The notes under the pieces were generated by a model. That model searched no databases. It had not been told where the DNA came from and saw only the letters and a list, made by a program, of their open reading frames with translations. The position numbers and the translations under genes were made by a program. From an uncultured Gemmataceae bacterium (lineage in GTDB: Bacteria > Planctomycetota > Planctomycetia > Gemmatales > Gemmataceae): a stretch of 64,000 bases of DNA. How positions within the stretch are numbered: position 1 is the first letter of the stretch; every line of letters starts with the position of its first letter. The stretch is taken from contig CALDUY010000003.1 of the NCBI GenBank assembly GCA_937923405.1, positions 62,001-126,000 of the forward strand. The letters run 5' to 3'. This document shows, one piece after another, positions 43,040 to 52,675 of this stretch.

Positions 43040-45373
43040 ATGATCGACGGACTGAACCGTTCGCGTCGCCGCGCAGCGTTGCGCACGCGGCGCCCCTTGC
43101 TCGAACTGCTGGAGGATCGACTTGCTCCCGCGGTCTCGATCGTCTACACCGTCACCGAGAACTGGGGATCCGGCTTCCAGGGGCAAATCAAACTCATCAA
43201 CCCCGACCCGGTCCCCATCTCTAGCTGGAAGCTCGAATTCAACTTCGCCGTCAACCTCACCTCCGTCTGGGATGCCGTCGTGCAAAGCCGAACTGGCGAT
43301 CGCTACGTTCTCCAGAACGCCAGCTGGAACGCGATGATCCCGGCCAACGGCGGGTCGGTGTCGTTTGGATTCGTCGGCAATCCTGGCAACCTGACTTTTG
43401 GCCCCACGAACTACGTCCTGAACGGCGTGCCGCTTGGCGGAGGAGGCGGCGGTACACCGAGTCTACCTTCACTCTCCGTCGGCGACATCACCACGCCCGA
43501 GCAGGGCAACGCCACGTTCACAGTGAAACTCTCGCAGGCCTCCGCGAGTCCCGTCACAGTGAACTACGCCACCAGCAATGGCACGGCCACGGCCGGCAGC
43601 GACTACACTGCGACCAACGGCACCCTGACGTTTAACCCCGGGCAGACCGAACGCACCATCGCTGTGCCAATTCTGCCCGACGATCTGTACGAACCCGACG
43701 AGACTTTCCTACTCACGCTTTCCTCGCCCAGCGGCGCAACGCTAGCCCGTGCCCAGGCCACGGCGACGATTCTCGATGATGATGCGCCGCCGGCCAGTGG
43801 CGACTTCCAGTTCCGCGTTCTCAACGACTGGGGCAGCGGCTTCACGGGAGAAATCGTCGCCAAGAACAGTTCCAACACGACACGCACCGACTGGCGTATC
43901 GAGTTCGACTTCGCTGGCCAGATCTCCGACATCTGGAACGCCCGCATCGCCTCGCGGGTCGGCAATCGCTTCGTCATCCGCCCCGAAAGCTGGAACACCA
44001 GCATCGCTCCCGGCGCGTCGATCACCTTCGGCTTTGTCGCCAGTCCGGGCAATGTGACCACAGGTCCGACCAACATCCGCTGGGTCGGCTCCAGCTCCGG
44101 TGGTGGTGGTGGTGGAGGCGGTGGCGGCAGCCAGAATCGCGCCCCGACGGCGGTCAACGATGGCGCGACCACCCTGGTCAACACGCCAATCGCCGTGGCC
44201 GTGCTGGTCAACGACTCCGATCCTGATGGCGACCCGCTGTCGATCCAGTCCGTCACGCAGCCTTCCAGTGGCACTGTGGTCATTCAGACCGATGGCACGC
44301 TGCGTTTCACCCCGGCGAATCAATTCGTCGGCGTGGTCACGTTCGGCTACACCATCAGCGATGGCCGAGGCGGCACGGCCAGCGCCACGGTGACGATCAA
44401 CGTGCTGGAGCGAACCAGCTGGCCAGCTCAGTTCTACGCGCCCTACGTCGATGCCACGCTGTGGCCGACCTATAACTTTGCCGAAGTGGCCCAGACCACG
44501 AGTGTGCGCTACTTCACTCTGGCGTTCATCACCGCCGATCCGACCGGCCGACCGGCCTGGGGCGGCTACAGTCAGTACGCCGTCGGCGGCAACGATACCT
44601 TCCTCACCCAGCTGGATCAGCAAATTCAGACGGTTCGCAATCTGGGCGGCGACGTCATGGTGTCGTTCGGCGGCGCAGCCAATCAGGAGTTGGCCGAGGT
44701 CATCACCAATGTCACCGCGCTGAAGAACGCCTATCAGCTGGTCATCGACACCTATCAGCTGACGCACATCGATTTCGACATCGAAGGCGCGGCTGTGGCC
44801 CATCGGTCGTCGGTCGATCGCCGGTCGCAGGCGATTGCTGCGCTGCAAGCCGACATGCGGGCGACTGGTCGCGAGCTGGTCGTTTCGTTCACGTTGCCGG
44901 TGTTGCCTTCGGGACTGACTCCGGATGGCGTCTACGTGCTGCAATCGGCTCTGAATCACGGCGTCGAGATCGGGGGAGTCAACATCATGACAATGGATTA
45001 CGGTAGCTACGCCGCTCCGAACCCTCAAGGCCGCATGGGAGACTACGCCATCGAAGCGGGACAGAGTTTGCATGCTCAGATGCGTTCGGTCTACGGTTCG
45101 ACGAAGACCGACGCGCAACTGTGGGCGATGATTGGCCTGACGCCGATGATCGGCATGAATGACGTGACGACCGAGGTATTCGATCAACAGGAAGCGCGAG
45201 AAGTGGTCGAGTTTGCCCAGCAGGTCGGCATCAACCGCATCTCGATGTGGTCGCTGAACCGCGACCGCCAGCATCCCAACGGCGAGCTGACCTACGTCGA
45301 TCTGTTCTCCAGTAGCATCCTACAAACGCCACTGGAGTTCTCGTTGATCTTCAACCAGGTCACGCGATTCTGA
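43040..45373 (+). CDS. Exported multidomain GH18-like protein with two CBM2 modules
   Basis: A 777-residue protein. The N-terminus has a basic stretch and the planctomycete-type sorting motif ELLEDRLAPA rather than a classical signal. Next come a CBM2-like domain (NWGSGFQGQIKL), a Gly linker, a Calx-beta domain (ATAGSDYTATNGTLTF), a second CBM2 (DWGSGFTGEIVA), a longer Gly linker, a cadherin/Ig-like repeat (AVLVNDSDPDGDPLSI), and a C-terminal glycoside hydrolase 18 domain with HIDFDIEGA: Asp578, Asp580 and catalytic Glu582. It likely binds and cuts chitin or a related polysaccharide at the surface. ATG 43040 has GAAGAGG upstream; TTG 43025 is less likely. Confidence 0.88.
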   Translation: MIDGLNRSRRRAALRTRRPLLELLEDRLAPAVSIVYTVTENWGSGFQGQIKLINPDPVPISSWKLEFNFAVNLTSVWDAVVQSRTGDRYVLQNASWNAMIPANGGSVSFGFVGNPGNLTFGPTNYVLNGVPLGGGGGGTPSLPSLSVGDITTPEQGNATFTVKLSQASASPVTVNYATSNGTATAGSDYTATNGTLTFNPGQTERTIAVPILPDDLYEPDETFLLTLSSPSGATLARAQATATILDDDAPPASGDFQFRVLNDWGSGFTGEIVAKNSSNTTRTDWRIEFDFAGQISDIWNARIASRVGNRFVIRPESWNTSIAPGASITFGFVASPGNVTTGPTNIRWVGSSSGGGGGGGGGGSQNRAPTAVNDGATTLVNTPIAVAVLVNDSDPDGDPLSIQSVTQPSSGTVVIQTDGTLRFTPANQFVGVVTFGYTISDGRGGTASATVTINVLERTSWPAQFYAPYVDATLWPTYNFAEVAQTTSVRYFTLAFITADPTGRPAWGGYSQYAVGGNDTFLTQLDQQIQTVRNLGGDVMVSFGGAANQELAEVITNVTALKNAYQLVIDTYQLTHIDFDIEGAAVAHRSSVDRRSQAIAALQADMRATGRELVVSFTLPVLPSGLTPDGVYVLQSALNHGVEIGGVNIMTMDYGSYAAPNPQGRMGDYAIEAGQSLHAQMRSVYGSTKTDAQLWAMIGLTPMIGMNDVTTEVFDQQEAREVVEFAQQVGINRISMWSLNRDRQHPNGELTYVDLFSSSILQTPLEFSLIFNQVTRF

Positions 45374-45533
45374 ACGTGATCGCGGTCATGGCTTCTGAAT
45401 CATGGGACACGAGGCTTCGGCACACGGATCTTCGGACACGGAGACTCACGGATCGGAAAAATCTCTTTCTCGGATTTGTGGTCATTCGTGTTCGGGGATC
45501 GGTGTAGCACAGCTCGGTGTTCTAACTCGGAAA

Positions 45534-46856
45534 TTACACTCGTCGGAGGCGAAGTTCGACCGGGATGGCCGGGGCCAGAGTCATGCGCGGTCGGAACGAC
45601 AACTCGGACGTGATCGACTCGACATGCCAGTCGCGTAGCAGGGCGGCCAGGACCAGCGTTCCTTCCATCATCGCGAAGGTGTTGCCGATGCAGATACGCG
45701 GACCGCCGCCGAAGGGGAAGTAGGCGCACTTCGGCAGTCGCTTCTGAAGGTTGTTGTCCCAGCGGGCAGGATGGAACCGCAAGGGGTCGTCCCACCAGCG
45801 CGGGTCGCGATGGACCACCCATTGCACGGAGAGAATCGTCGTACCAGCCGGCAAGCGGTAGCCGCCAATGTCGCAAGCCTCCAGGGCCTGCCGACCGATG
45901 GCGTAGGCCGGCGGATACAGGCGCATGCCTTCCAGCACTGTCCATTCCGTGAACTTCAGCCGGGAATAGTGCCCGACCTGCAACGGTTCGGAACCGACAA
46001 CCGAGCGCACTTCCGCCCTTAGCCGATCTTGAATATCCGGATGCCGCCCCAGCAGCCACAAGGTGTACGTCAATGCCAGTGCCGTCGTCTCATGTCCAGC
46101 CAGAAACAGCGTCATCGCCTCGTCGCGGAGTTGCTTGTCGGTCATGCCGGTGTTGTCGTCGTCCTTGGCGTGCAGCAAAATCGACAGCAGGTCGTCCTGT
46201 TGCCCATCGGAGCGGCGCGAGTGAATGATGCTGTAGAGCAGCTCGTCCAGCCGTTGCACCGCGCGTTTGGCCCGCAGATTCTTCGGCGTGGGAAACGACT
46301 CGGGCAGACGCAACACACTGAACAGTCGGCTAGAGAAGCTGTCCATGACGTCGATCAGCGCCTGAGCGACGACTGGCCCCTGCCCCTCGACGTCGGCCCC
46401 GAACAACGTCTTGGCGGCGATCTCCATGGTCAGCGTGCGCATGTCGTCGTGGATATTCCGCGTCTCGCCGTCCTGCCAGATGTTCGCCCAGCGTTGGCTG
46501 TAGCCGATCATCGTCTCGGCGTAGCGGTTCAGATGGTCACGATTGAAGGCTGGTTGAATCAAGCGCCGTTGCCGCAGCCAGAAGTCGCCTTCGCTGGAGA
46601 GCAGGCCGTTGCCCAGCAAACGACGATTCATCCGCAGGGCGTAGTGTTTGATGAAGTTGCGGCTAGTGAGGATCTCCTCGATCATGTCGGGGTGATTGAC
46701 GAGGTAGACCGGCTTAAGTCCGAAGCGGAGCAGGGCCACATCACCATGTTCACGACTTACCCGAGTGTAAAAGTCGAGGACATTGTGGCGAAGTTCGCGG
46801 AGATGCCCAAGCAGGAAATGCCCCGGTGGACTCGGCGGTAGAGTCTTCGTCGCCAT
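45534..46856 (-). CDS. Cytochrome P450
   Basis: A 440-residue soluble P450 with the I-helix AGHETT, the K-helix ExxR (EGMRLYPP), and the haem-thiolate loop FGGGPRICIGN containing the axial Cys. It resembles CYP102/CYP110-like bacterial fatty-acid or terpenoid hydroxylases, but the substrate cannot be told. No ferredoxin or reductase gene adjoins it. ATG 46856 has GGAGG 8 bases upstream and lies 4 bases after the stop of the phosphatase gene, so the two are co-transcribed. Confidence 0.95.
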   Translation of the reverse strand: MATKTLPPSPPGHFLLGHLRELRHNVLDFYTRVSREHGDVALLRFGLKPVYLVNHPDMIEEILTSRNFIKHYALRMNRRLLGNGLLSSEGDFWLRQRRLIQPAFNRDHLNRYAETMIGYSQRWANIWQDGETRNIHDDMRTLTMEIAAKTLFGADVEGQGPVVAQALIDVMDSFSSRLFSVLRLPESFPTPKNLRAKRAVQRLDELLYSIIHSRRSDGQQDDLLSILLHAKDDDNTGMTDKQLRDEAMTLFLAGHETTALALTYTLWLLGRHPDIQDRLRAEVRSVVGSEPLQVGHYSRLKFTEWTVLEGMRLYPPAYAIGRQALEACDIGGYRLPAGTTILSVQWVVHRDPRWWDDPLRFHPARWDNNLQKRLPKCAYFPFGGGPRICIGNTFAMMEGTLVLAALLRDWHVESITSELSFRPRMTLAPAIPVELRLRRV

Positions 46857-46860
46857 CGCA

Positions 46861-48615
46861 TTATCCTCCAGCAAGAACTCGAATCACTACACAGGTAACG
46901 TCGTCACCATGTCCTTCCGGTTCCCAGTCCGTCGGTTCCCGGTGTCGCGAGACGGCGGCAGCGACTAGTTGTTCAACCAGAGCCGACGCCGGGCTATCTG
47001 GTTGAATCAGTTGGGGTAACTCGAATGGTTCCAGATAGCCCCCCTCCTCGATCAGACCGTCACTGCACAGGATCAAAACATCTCCCGGCTGCAACTTCCA
47101 CCGCCGCACTCGTGGGGTACAGCGATCGAGACACGGCACGAGTTGGCCTGATTCGGTCGTTTCGCCGACTCCCAGACAGTGATACAGCGCGAAAGCATCG
47201 GCACCCAACTCGCGCAGTTGTTCGGGCGGATAGCCTGCGGCCAAGTAGACACAACGCACGTCGCCATCGACGGTCAGCTGTTCCGCCTGCCCATTGGAGA
47301 TCAGGTAGGCGCGACTATCGCCGGCACTGGCCAGCAACAGTTCGTTGCCACGAATGACCGCAGCCACGATGGTGGTACTCATCCAATCGCACGGATCGAT
47401 CGGCTCGTCCTTGGGAGCGACTTGCAAAGCCGCTTGCAGGATGGCGGCTGTTGCCTCGACACACGCCTGGGCCACTTCTTCCTCAGTGGAGTTCGGCGTC
47501 AGGTGACGTGAGAGAACCTCGACGGCCAAGGAACTGGCTAGCTCGCCACTGCCGATTCGAGTCAAGGTGACGCCATCGGCTACCAGAGCGACCAAGCCCT
47601 GCTTCCCTGGTAAGATGGCGTAAGCATCCTGGTTCGGCAAGCCCATCGCGACATGAGTCCGACCAATCGCAGTGCCACCGGCCAGATCGAAGCGGAGCGG
47701 TTGTGTGCCCCCCAACCGAGCATGGGCCTGATCGACTGCTTCGGCGAGAGCTTCGACGAACAACCGAACCGAAGCAAAGCGATCCGACGGTTCGCGAGCT
47801 AGCCCACGCTGCAGAACAGGGGCAATTCCAGGTGGTAAGGTCGGTTGATAGATCCGCAATGGGGGAATCTCGAACTGGAACGCCTCCAGCCCTTGGCCGG
47901 GAAAGCCGTCCGGCAACAGGCCGGCCAAGCGATAGTAAGCGTACAGCGCCACATGGAAGACATCCGTCGCTGGGCCAAGACGTTCGGCCCGGAAGGAGAA
48001 CAACTCCGGCGGAGAGTACGCGGTGGACAACCGTACGCTGGTGGGGCACTGTCGCTGGGCAAACAAAGCTAGGTCCAGCGAAGTGATCTGAACTTGCTGG
48101 CCGGCGACGTGCAACGTGGCAGGATCGAAATTCAGCCAGATCCAGCCCGCTTGATGCAAGGGCGAGAGAACTCGCTCCAACAGGCGACACAGAGCCAGCG
48201 TGTCGTTGAGTCGAGCCAGCAGGTCGTCGGGGGGCGGTTGCAACAGTGGACAGGTCGCGCCGATCAGTCCCGAGGCCAGCACCAGCCAACCTTCCTCCAG
48301 CGGCACCACTTCCAGCGGAGCCAGACCGGGCAGTTGCTGTCGGACCCGCTGCTGAATACGGTCGGCCAAATCTTCCCACCAACTACGACTCAGGGCATAG
48401 ACGCGGAGGGGCACGCCGTCCAACAGAGTAGAGTGAGCCTGCCAAGCGTCCGCGGGAAACTCTCCGGCAAATCCGCTTAGATCGACAACACGTCCGGACG
48501 GAAGGAGGGTGTTCGTCGGTAGCTTGGCCGAAACCTCGAAGGGGATTAGAGCGCGACAGCGATCGCAGATAAACCGCCCCTCGGACTTGTGCCCGCATCT
48601 GGGACAGACGACCAT
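46861..48615 (-). CDS. Zinc-ribbon, pseudokinase and PP2C phosphatase fusion
   Basis: A 584-residue protein. A zinc ribbon (CPRCGHKSEGRFICDRC) comes first. A kinase-like domain follows, but its catalytic loop reads WLNFDPATLHV where HRDLKPAN is expected, and DFG is replaced by SLDLA, so it should not phosphorylate. The C-terminal ~260 residues form a PP2C Ser/Thr phosphatase with ALVADGVTLTRIGSGE, ASAGDSRAYL, LCSDGLIEEGG and HGDDVTCVV, which look active. ATG 48615 has AAGGAAG upstream; ATG 48630 is the alternative. The pseudokinase may regulate the phosphatase. The P450 gene follows after 4 bases. Confidence 0.85.
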   Translation of the reverse strand: MVVCPRCGHKSEGRFICDRCRALIPFEVSAKLPTNTLLPSGRVVDLSGFAGEFPADAWQAHSTLLDGVPLRVYALSRSWWEDLADRIQQRVRQQLPGLAPLEVVPLEEGWLVLASGLIGATCPLLQPPPDDLLARLNDTLALCRLLERVLSPLHQAGWIWLNFDPATLHVAGQQVQITSLDLALFAQRQCPTSVRLSTAYSPPELFSFRAERLGPATDVFHVALYAYYRLAGLLPDGFPGQGLEAFQFEIPPLRIYQPTLPPGIAPVLQRGLAREPSDRFASVRLFVEALAEAVDQAHARLGGTQPLRFDLAGGTAIGRTHVAMGLPNQDAYAILPGKQGLVALVADGVTLTRIGSGELASSLAVEVLSRHLTPNSTEEEVAQACVEATAAILQAALQVAPKDEPIDPCDWMSTTIVAAVIRGNELLLASAGDSRAYLISNGQAEQLTVDGDVRCVYLAAGYPPEQLRELGADAFALYHCLGVGETTESGQLVPCLDRCTPRVRRWKLQPGDVLILCSDGLIEEGGYLEPFELPQLIQPDSPASALVEQLVAAAVSRHREPTDWEPEGHGDDVTCVVIRVLAGG

Positions 48616-48712
48616 CCCGCCTTCCTTCATACCTAAGATTCTGGCGTAGAACCTATTACAGCCGATCAGGCCGTCTCGGTGCAACGGAAAAGCAGAAAGA
48701 GCCGCCGAAAGT

Positions 48713-49612
48713 TTAACGCCGCTGGGCCGCTATCTGCCGCGCGAAGGCGACGAGATGCGACATCCGATCGCCGTGATGCGTGAAGGTCATCCGTTGGCGA
48801 ATGGAGTCGGTCAGCGCTCGTCCGCCGACGGTGACAGCGATGCCCTGAAGGGCGGCTTCATGGTACATCGCCTCATAACCGGCGAGGAACCCCTCGACGT
48901 CAGCGAGATAGCTGCACGACAACCAGATGAGGTTGGGTTTGGAATCGAGCATGGCCCGGCGAAAGGAGGCAAAAGGAGTGTTCGGTCCAATATTGAGGAC
49001 GCGCCACCCCATGTCGCGGAAGGTCATCTCGATGAGTAGGTTGGCCAAGATGTAGTGATCGAACTCCGGACCACCGCCGATCGCCAAAAGGCGACCCGGT
49101 GGAACTTCACCCCCCGATTCCAGTTTAGCCTTGAGGCCAAGCAAGGCCGACAAGCAAACCTGGGTCGCACGATGCTCTTCGTAGACATCGAGTTGGCCGC
49201 CAGCCCAGCCGTGACCAACCCGAGCCATTACCGGAGCAATCACGTCATCGGCGATGCGGGCCACCTCCATGCCGGCTTGGTGCGCCGACAAAATCAGCAT
49301 GCGAGCCTCATCGGCATCGTCGACGAGCAAAGTGTCATAAAAGCGATCCGGCAAGGTGGCAAAATCGAACGGTTGGATCGTGGCGTCCTTGCCCAGCAAG
49401 AGGTTCAGATCGACGCGCGGCCAGTTACGCTGATTGGCATAGGTGAGGACGTCGCTGACGAGAATCTTGCGATGCCCTCCCTCAGTCCGCTGGGCCGGCA
49501 GCTTTTCCTCATCCACCCAACGCTTCACCGTAGTTTCGCTGACTCCCAGCGCGCGTGCTACCAGTTGCGGACTGACATAGCGGCGTTCTGGAATTAGTTG
49601 AGGAGTGGTCAC
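48713..49612 (-). CDS. MerR-type regulator with cobalamin-binding domain (CarH/LitR-like)
   Basis: A 299-residue regulator. The N-terminus is a MerR-like winged helix (YVSPQLVARALGVSETTVKRW then GGHRKI), followed by a four-helix and Rossmann cobalamin-binding region. The CarH signature W-x9-EH is present with exact spacing (Trp136, Glu146, His147). The lower-ligand segment reads PEFDHYILAN instead of a clean ExHxxG, so cofactor binding is likely but not certain. Relatives use adenosylcobalamin as a light sensor and repress in the dark. The GTG at 49612 is chosen because upstream sequence does not look coding. It is divergent from a sigma factor gene. Confidence 0.8.
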   Translation of the reverse strand: MTTPQLIPERRYVSPQLVARALGVSETTVKRWVDEEKLPAQRTEGGHRKILVSDVLTYANQRNWPRVDLNLLLGKDATIQPFDFATLPDRFYDTLLVDDADEARMLILSAHQAGMEVARIADDVIAPVMARVGHGWAGGQLDVYEEHRATQVCLSALLGLKAKLESGGEVPPGRLLAIGGGPEFDHYILANLLIEMTFRDMGWRVLNIGPNTPFASFRRAMLDSKPNLIWLSCSYLADVEGFLAGYEAMYHEAALQGIAVTVGGRALTDSIRQRMTFTHHGDRMSHLVAFARQIAAQRR

Positions 49613-49783
49613 GGCTGTGGTCGTTCTCTTCCCTGGAAAGAATCCAAAACAGTCAAACCGACAAAATAGTATAAGCGATCGCACCGTCTCGATCCAGTCC
49701 CATGCTTCGACGAACTTCAACACACCCCAAAGGTTTACAGCGATTTCCACCTGTGACGATTCTGTAATCTTGATTTTTATCCC

Positions 49784-49811
49784 TTGACACTTTCCAAAAG
49801 GTTCTTAGACT
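49784..49811 (+). promoter_or_regulatory. Sigma-70-type promoter for the sigma factor gene
   Basis: TTGACA (49784-49789) and TAGACT (49806-49811) are separated by 16 bases. Transcription would begin about 65 bases before the ATG at 49884, which argues against the in-frame GTG at 49815. The adjoining region to 49613 is shared with the divergent CarH-like gene; I saw no clear repeated operator in it. Confidence 0.55.
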
Positions 49812-49883
49812 GAGGTGAACGATTTGAATGTTTTAGCTGTTTCAGCTGATTTGAAACGACCACATGCAGGGGGAGTCGGACTC

Positions 49884-50684
49884 ATGACGCAAGCAGCGCT
49901 GAACGAGACGCGGAAGCAGAAGCCCTCCTCGAACGAGGGACCATACCATGTCAGCCACCCGACGTTTGAATGCAGCGATGCTGAACGCGTCTATGGCCCG
50001 ACTTCGGTGACACACGACGAATCAGGGCAGTCGCACATGCCCGACGAGATCACCCGCGATTTTGCCAAGCGAATGCACTATGCCGCCTGGCGAGCGGCTC
50101 GCGCCAAGAGTGAAACTGCCAAGGCCCAGTGGCAGCGAACCTATTTGCACTTCCGTGATCGCATCGTCATGGGCAATCGCAAGCTAATTTACCGAGCTGT
50201 GCGTCGCTGGAGTCCGCCGCAGTCGATGGCCGACGACATGACCGGCGATTGCCAAATCGTGCTGATTCAGGCAGTGGCGGCCTATAATCCCTGGTTGGGT
50301 ATTCGCTTCAGCACCTATGCCTTTACCTGTCTGATGCGAGCGTTGTCGCGAATTTCTCAGCGTCAGGCGAACGATCGGCTGGCCAAGTCCATGACTCTGG
50401 ATGCGCTTCCCGACGGAGAACCACGAGACGACAGCTCTGAGGATCTTCCAACCAGCCGCATGGCTCAGATCGACCAGTACCTCAGCGAGCATCATGAACT
50501 GCTGTCGTCGCGAGAAAAAAAGGTGCTGGCTCGACGATTCAGCCTGGACGAGCAAGCACGCTCTGGCACGCTGGAACAGGTGGGTCGTGAACTGGGTCTG
50601 TCGAAGGAGCGCGTCCGCCAGGTGCAGGCCAGTGCGTTAGGTAAACTGCGTGCGGTACTGCTGGATGGCGCGTTGCCCAGCTGA
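49884..50684 (+). CDS. Sigma-70 family RNA polymerase sigma factor
   Basis: A 266-residue sigma factor. Region 2 includes [18 protein letters not shown] and [20 protein letters not shown] (core and -10 binding), and region 4 has [13 protein letters not shown] and [19 protein letters not shown], a complete -35 helix-turn-helix. Region 1.1 is absent, and it is larger than ECF factors, so it fits group 3-like planctomycete sigma factors. ATG 49884 has GGGGAG 8 bases upstream. Divergent from the CarH-like regulator, which probably controls it. Confidence 0.88.
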   Translation: MTQAALNETRKQKPSSNEGPYHVSHPTFECSDAERVYGPTSVTHDESGQSHMPDEITRDFAKRMHYAAWRAARAKSETAKAQWQRTYLHFRDRIVMGNRKLIYRAVRRWSPPQSMADDMTGDCQIVLIQAVAAYNPWLGIRFSTYAFTCLMRALSRISQRQANDRLAKSMTLDALPDGEPRDDSSEDLPTSRMAQIDQYLSEHHELLSSREKKVLARRFSLDEQARSGTLEQVGRELGLSKERVRQVQASALGKLRAVLLDGALPS

Positions 50685-50818
50685 GCGATTTCCGTGAATT
50701 CGAACGGTACGTTGGACGCGATCAAGCCGGACTAATAGACCAGTGCCATCCTGATCTCTCCCGAGATTTTCGCCCGGCACTGGGCTTATCTCGCCGCTTG
50801 ACGAGGAGACATACCGCA

Positions 50819-52621
50819 ATGAGTTCGCGAACGACTGATGGAGCAGTGGCTCCAAACGCCTTCCGTCTACTTCTGGCTGGCTTCATGGCCATCCTGGCAG
50901 CTGGCATTGGTTTCGCCATCCGGGGCGGAATTCTTGGTGCGTGGTCGAAACAGTACGGATTCACTGGGGCCGAACTCGGGACCATCGGTGGATCCGGCCT
51001 CACGGGCTTTTGCTTCGGCATCATCATCGGCGGTGTCATCGCTGACAAAATCGGTTACGGCAAGTTGGTCATCGCTGCTTTCCTGTTTCACGTGCTCTCG
51101 GCTGTGGTCACCTTCCTGGCCCCGGACGCTCGGCTCGGCGACACCGACGTCGCACTGAAAGCCTCTGCCTTTTCGTTCCTCTACTGGGGAACCTTCATCT
51201 TTGCCCTGGCGAACGGCACGCTGGAGGCCGTTGCTAATCCACTCGTTGCGACTCTCTATCCGAATAATCGAACGCACTACCTGAACATTCTTCACGCCAG
51301 CTGGCCTGCGGGGCTGGTGCTGGGCGGGGTCTGCGGCTGGGTTCTGGGCGAACAATACAACGTCTACTGGAAAGATCAACTTGCCTTGTTTCTCATCCCA
51401 ACTTTGCTCTACGGCCTGATGTTTCTGGGCCAGAGCATGCCCCGATCTGAGGCGTCCAAGCAGGGGCTTAGCTTCGGCGAGATGTACCGCGACGTCGGCA
51501 TCCTTGGCAGCCTGATTGTTTGCTTCCTGCTCGCGCTTTTCGCTGCCGACATTGTCAAGCCGCTCCTCACTACTCCGCCTGCGGAGACTGCGACTGCCGA
51601 GGAGATTCAGAAGGCCGCCGACAAGGCTACGGAACTGAGCAGGTACATCGGCTATGGCATCGGTGGAGCGTTGCTCGTCCTCGTCACCATCCTTACCCGG
51701 TTCTCGATTGGTTCATTCCTGCTCTTCGTGCTGTTTCTCGCTCATGCTCTCGTTGGGGCGGTCGAACTCGGCACCGATGGCTGGATGCAGAACATTACCG
51801 GAAACCTGCTCACCACGTCCGAGGGGCGCATCCTCTTCGTCTTTGCCTCGACGATCATGTTTATCCTGCGGTTCTGTTCCGACTTCATCGAACGAAAGCT
51901 TGGCCTGTCACCGATCAGCATCTTGCTGGCCTGCTCCGTGTTCGCCTGTGTCGGCTTGTTATTGTCCTCGCAAATGGAGACGTTCGGGTTCGCTCTGTTG
52001 GCCATCGGCATTTACGGCGTCGGTAAGACATTCTTCTGGCCAACGATGCTCGCGGTTGCCAGCGATCGCTTTCCGCGCACCGGAGCGGTCGCCATCAGCA
52101 TCATGGGTGGCATCGGCATGCTCTCCGCAGGGCTGATTGGCTCGCCGGGGCTAGGCTACGCCAAGGACCGGTTCTCCGGCGAGGCTCTGCGGGACAAGAA
52201 CCCGGCCCTGTTCACCGCCGAGGAGTACAAGGCGGGCAAGGCCAGCGAGTTTCTCTTCCTGGGCGAAGCCTACGGGATCAATCCGGCGAAACTCGACGCG
52301 ATTCAGGAGAAGAACAAAAAGGCGCTGGAAGAACCGGGTAAGAAAGGGCCGATCAATCTGATCCCGGTGTCGTTCCTGTTCAACGTGACGGGATTCGAGC
52401 CGGAGAAGAAAGAACCTGCCGATGAGGCCGCTCCCGCTCCACAATTGACGCAGGAAGAAAGAGACGTGCTCAACGCCAGCATCACCGGAGATCGACGAAC
52501 CCTGATCGCGGATGCGGCGATTCCGGCCACGATGGCGGTCATTTATCTGGGATTGCTGCTCTACTTCATGGCGATCGGCGGCTATAAACCGAAGACTCTC
52601 GACGGTCACGGCGGCCACTGA
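50819..52621 (+). CDS. MFS transporter
   Basis: A 600-residue major facilitator superfamily protein with about 12 hydrophobic segments. It shows an N-terminal [12 protein letters not shown], the loop [12 protein letters not shown] resembling the family motif between helices 2 and 3, and [17 protein letters not shown], which resembles sugar/nucleoside:proton symporters. It is longer than usual because of an acidic/Lys-rich soluble insert near residues 460-560 before the last helix. Substrate unknown. GAGGAGA lies about 9 bases before ATG 50819. Confidence 0.88.
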   Translation: MSSRTTDGAVAPNAFRLLLAGFMAILAAGIGFAIRGGILGAWSKQYGFTGAELGTIGGSGLTGFCFGIIIGGVIADKIGYGKLVIAAFLFHVLSAVVTFLAPDARLGDTDVALKASAFSFLYWGTFIFALANGTLEAVANPLVATLYPNNRTHYLNILHASWPAGLVLGGVCGWVLGEQYNVYWKDQLALFLIPTLLYGLMFLGQSMPRSEASKQGLSFGEMYRDVGILGSLIVCFLLALFAADIVKPLLTTPPAETATAEEIQKAADKATELSRYIGYGIGGALLVLVTILTRFSIGSFLLFVLFLAHALVGAVELGTDGWMQNITGNLLTTSEGRILFVFASTIMFILRFCSDFIERKLGLSPISILLACSVFACVGLLLSSQMETFGFALLAIGIYGVGKTFFWPTMLAVASDRFPRTGAVAISIMGGIGMLSAGLIGSPGLGYAKDRFSGEALRDKNPALFTAEEYKAGKASEFLFLGEAYGINPAKLDAIQEKNKKALEEPGKKGPINLIPVSFLFNVTGFEPEKKEPADEAAPAPQLTQEERDVLNASITGDRRTLIADAAIPATMAVIYLGLLLYFMAIGGYKPKTLDGHGGH

Positions 52622-52631
52622 CGCAGATGCT

Positions 52632-52667
52632 TCAGCCAGCCGTGCCCAGAATAGCACGGCTGGCTGA
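52632..52667. terminator. Bidirectional terminator hairpin
   Basis: A perfect 14-base stem, TCAGCCAGCCGTGC / GCACGGCTGGCTGA, with an 8-base loop, between the convergent MFS gene (end 52621) and the DUF1501 gene (end 52676). Confidence 0.75.
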
Positions 52668-52675
52668 GTGTTCGA

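Noticed and set aside
43742-45274. 510-codon minus-strand open frame
   Set aside because: Complete antisense shadow of the GH18/CBM2 gene in a GC-rich region; His/Arg/Asp-rich, no domain.
45374-45533. Short near-repeats such as CTTCGGCACACGG / CTTCGGACACGG downstream of the GH18 gene
   Set aside because: Too short and imperfect to support a repeat element or terminator call.
49815-49883. Upstream GTG start for the sigma factor gene
   Set aside because: It lies at the expected transcription start of the TTGACA/TAGACT promoter, whereas ATG 49884 has a strong ribosome site.
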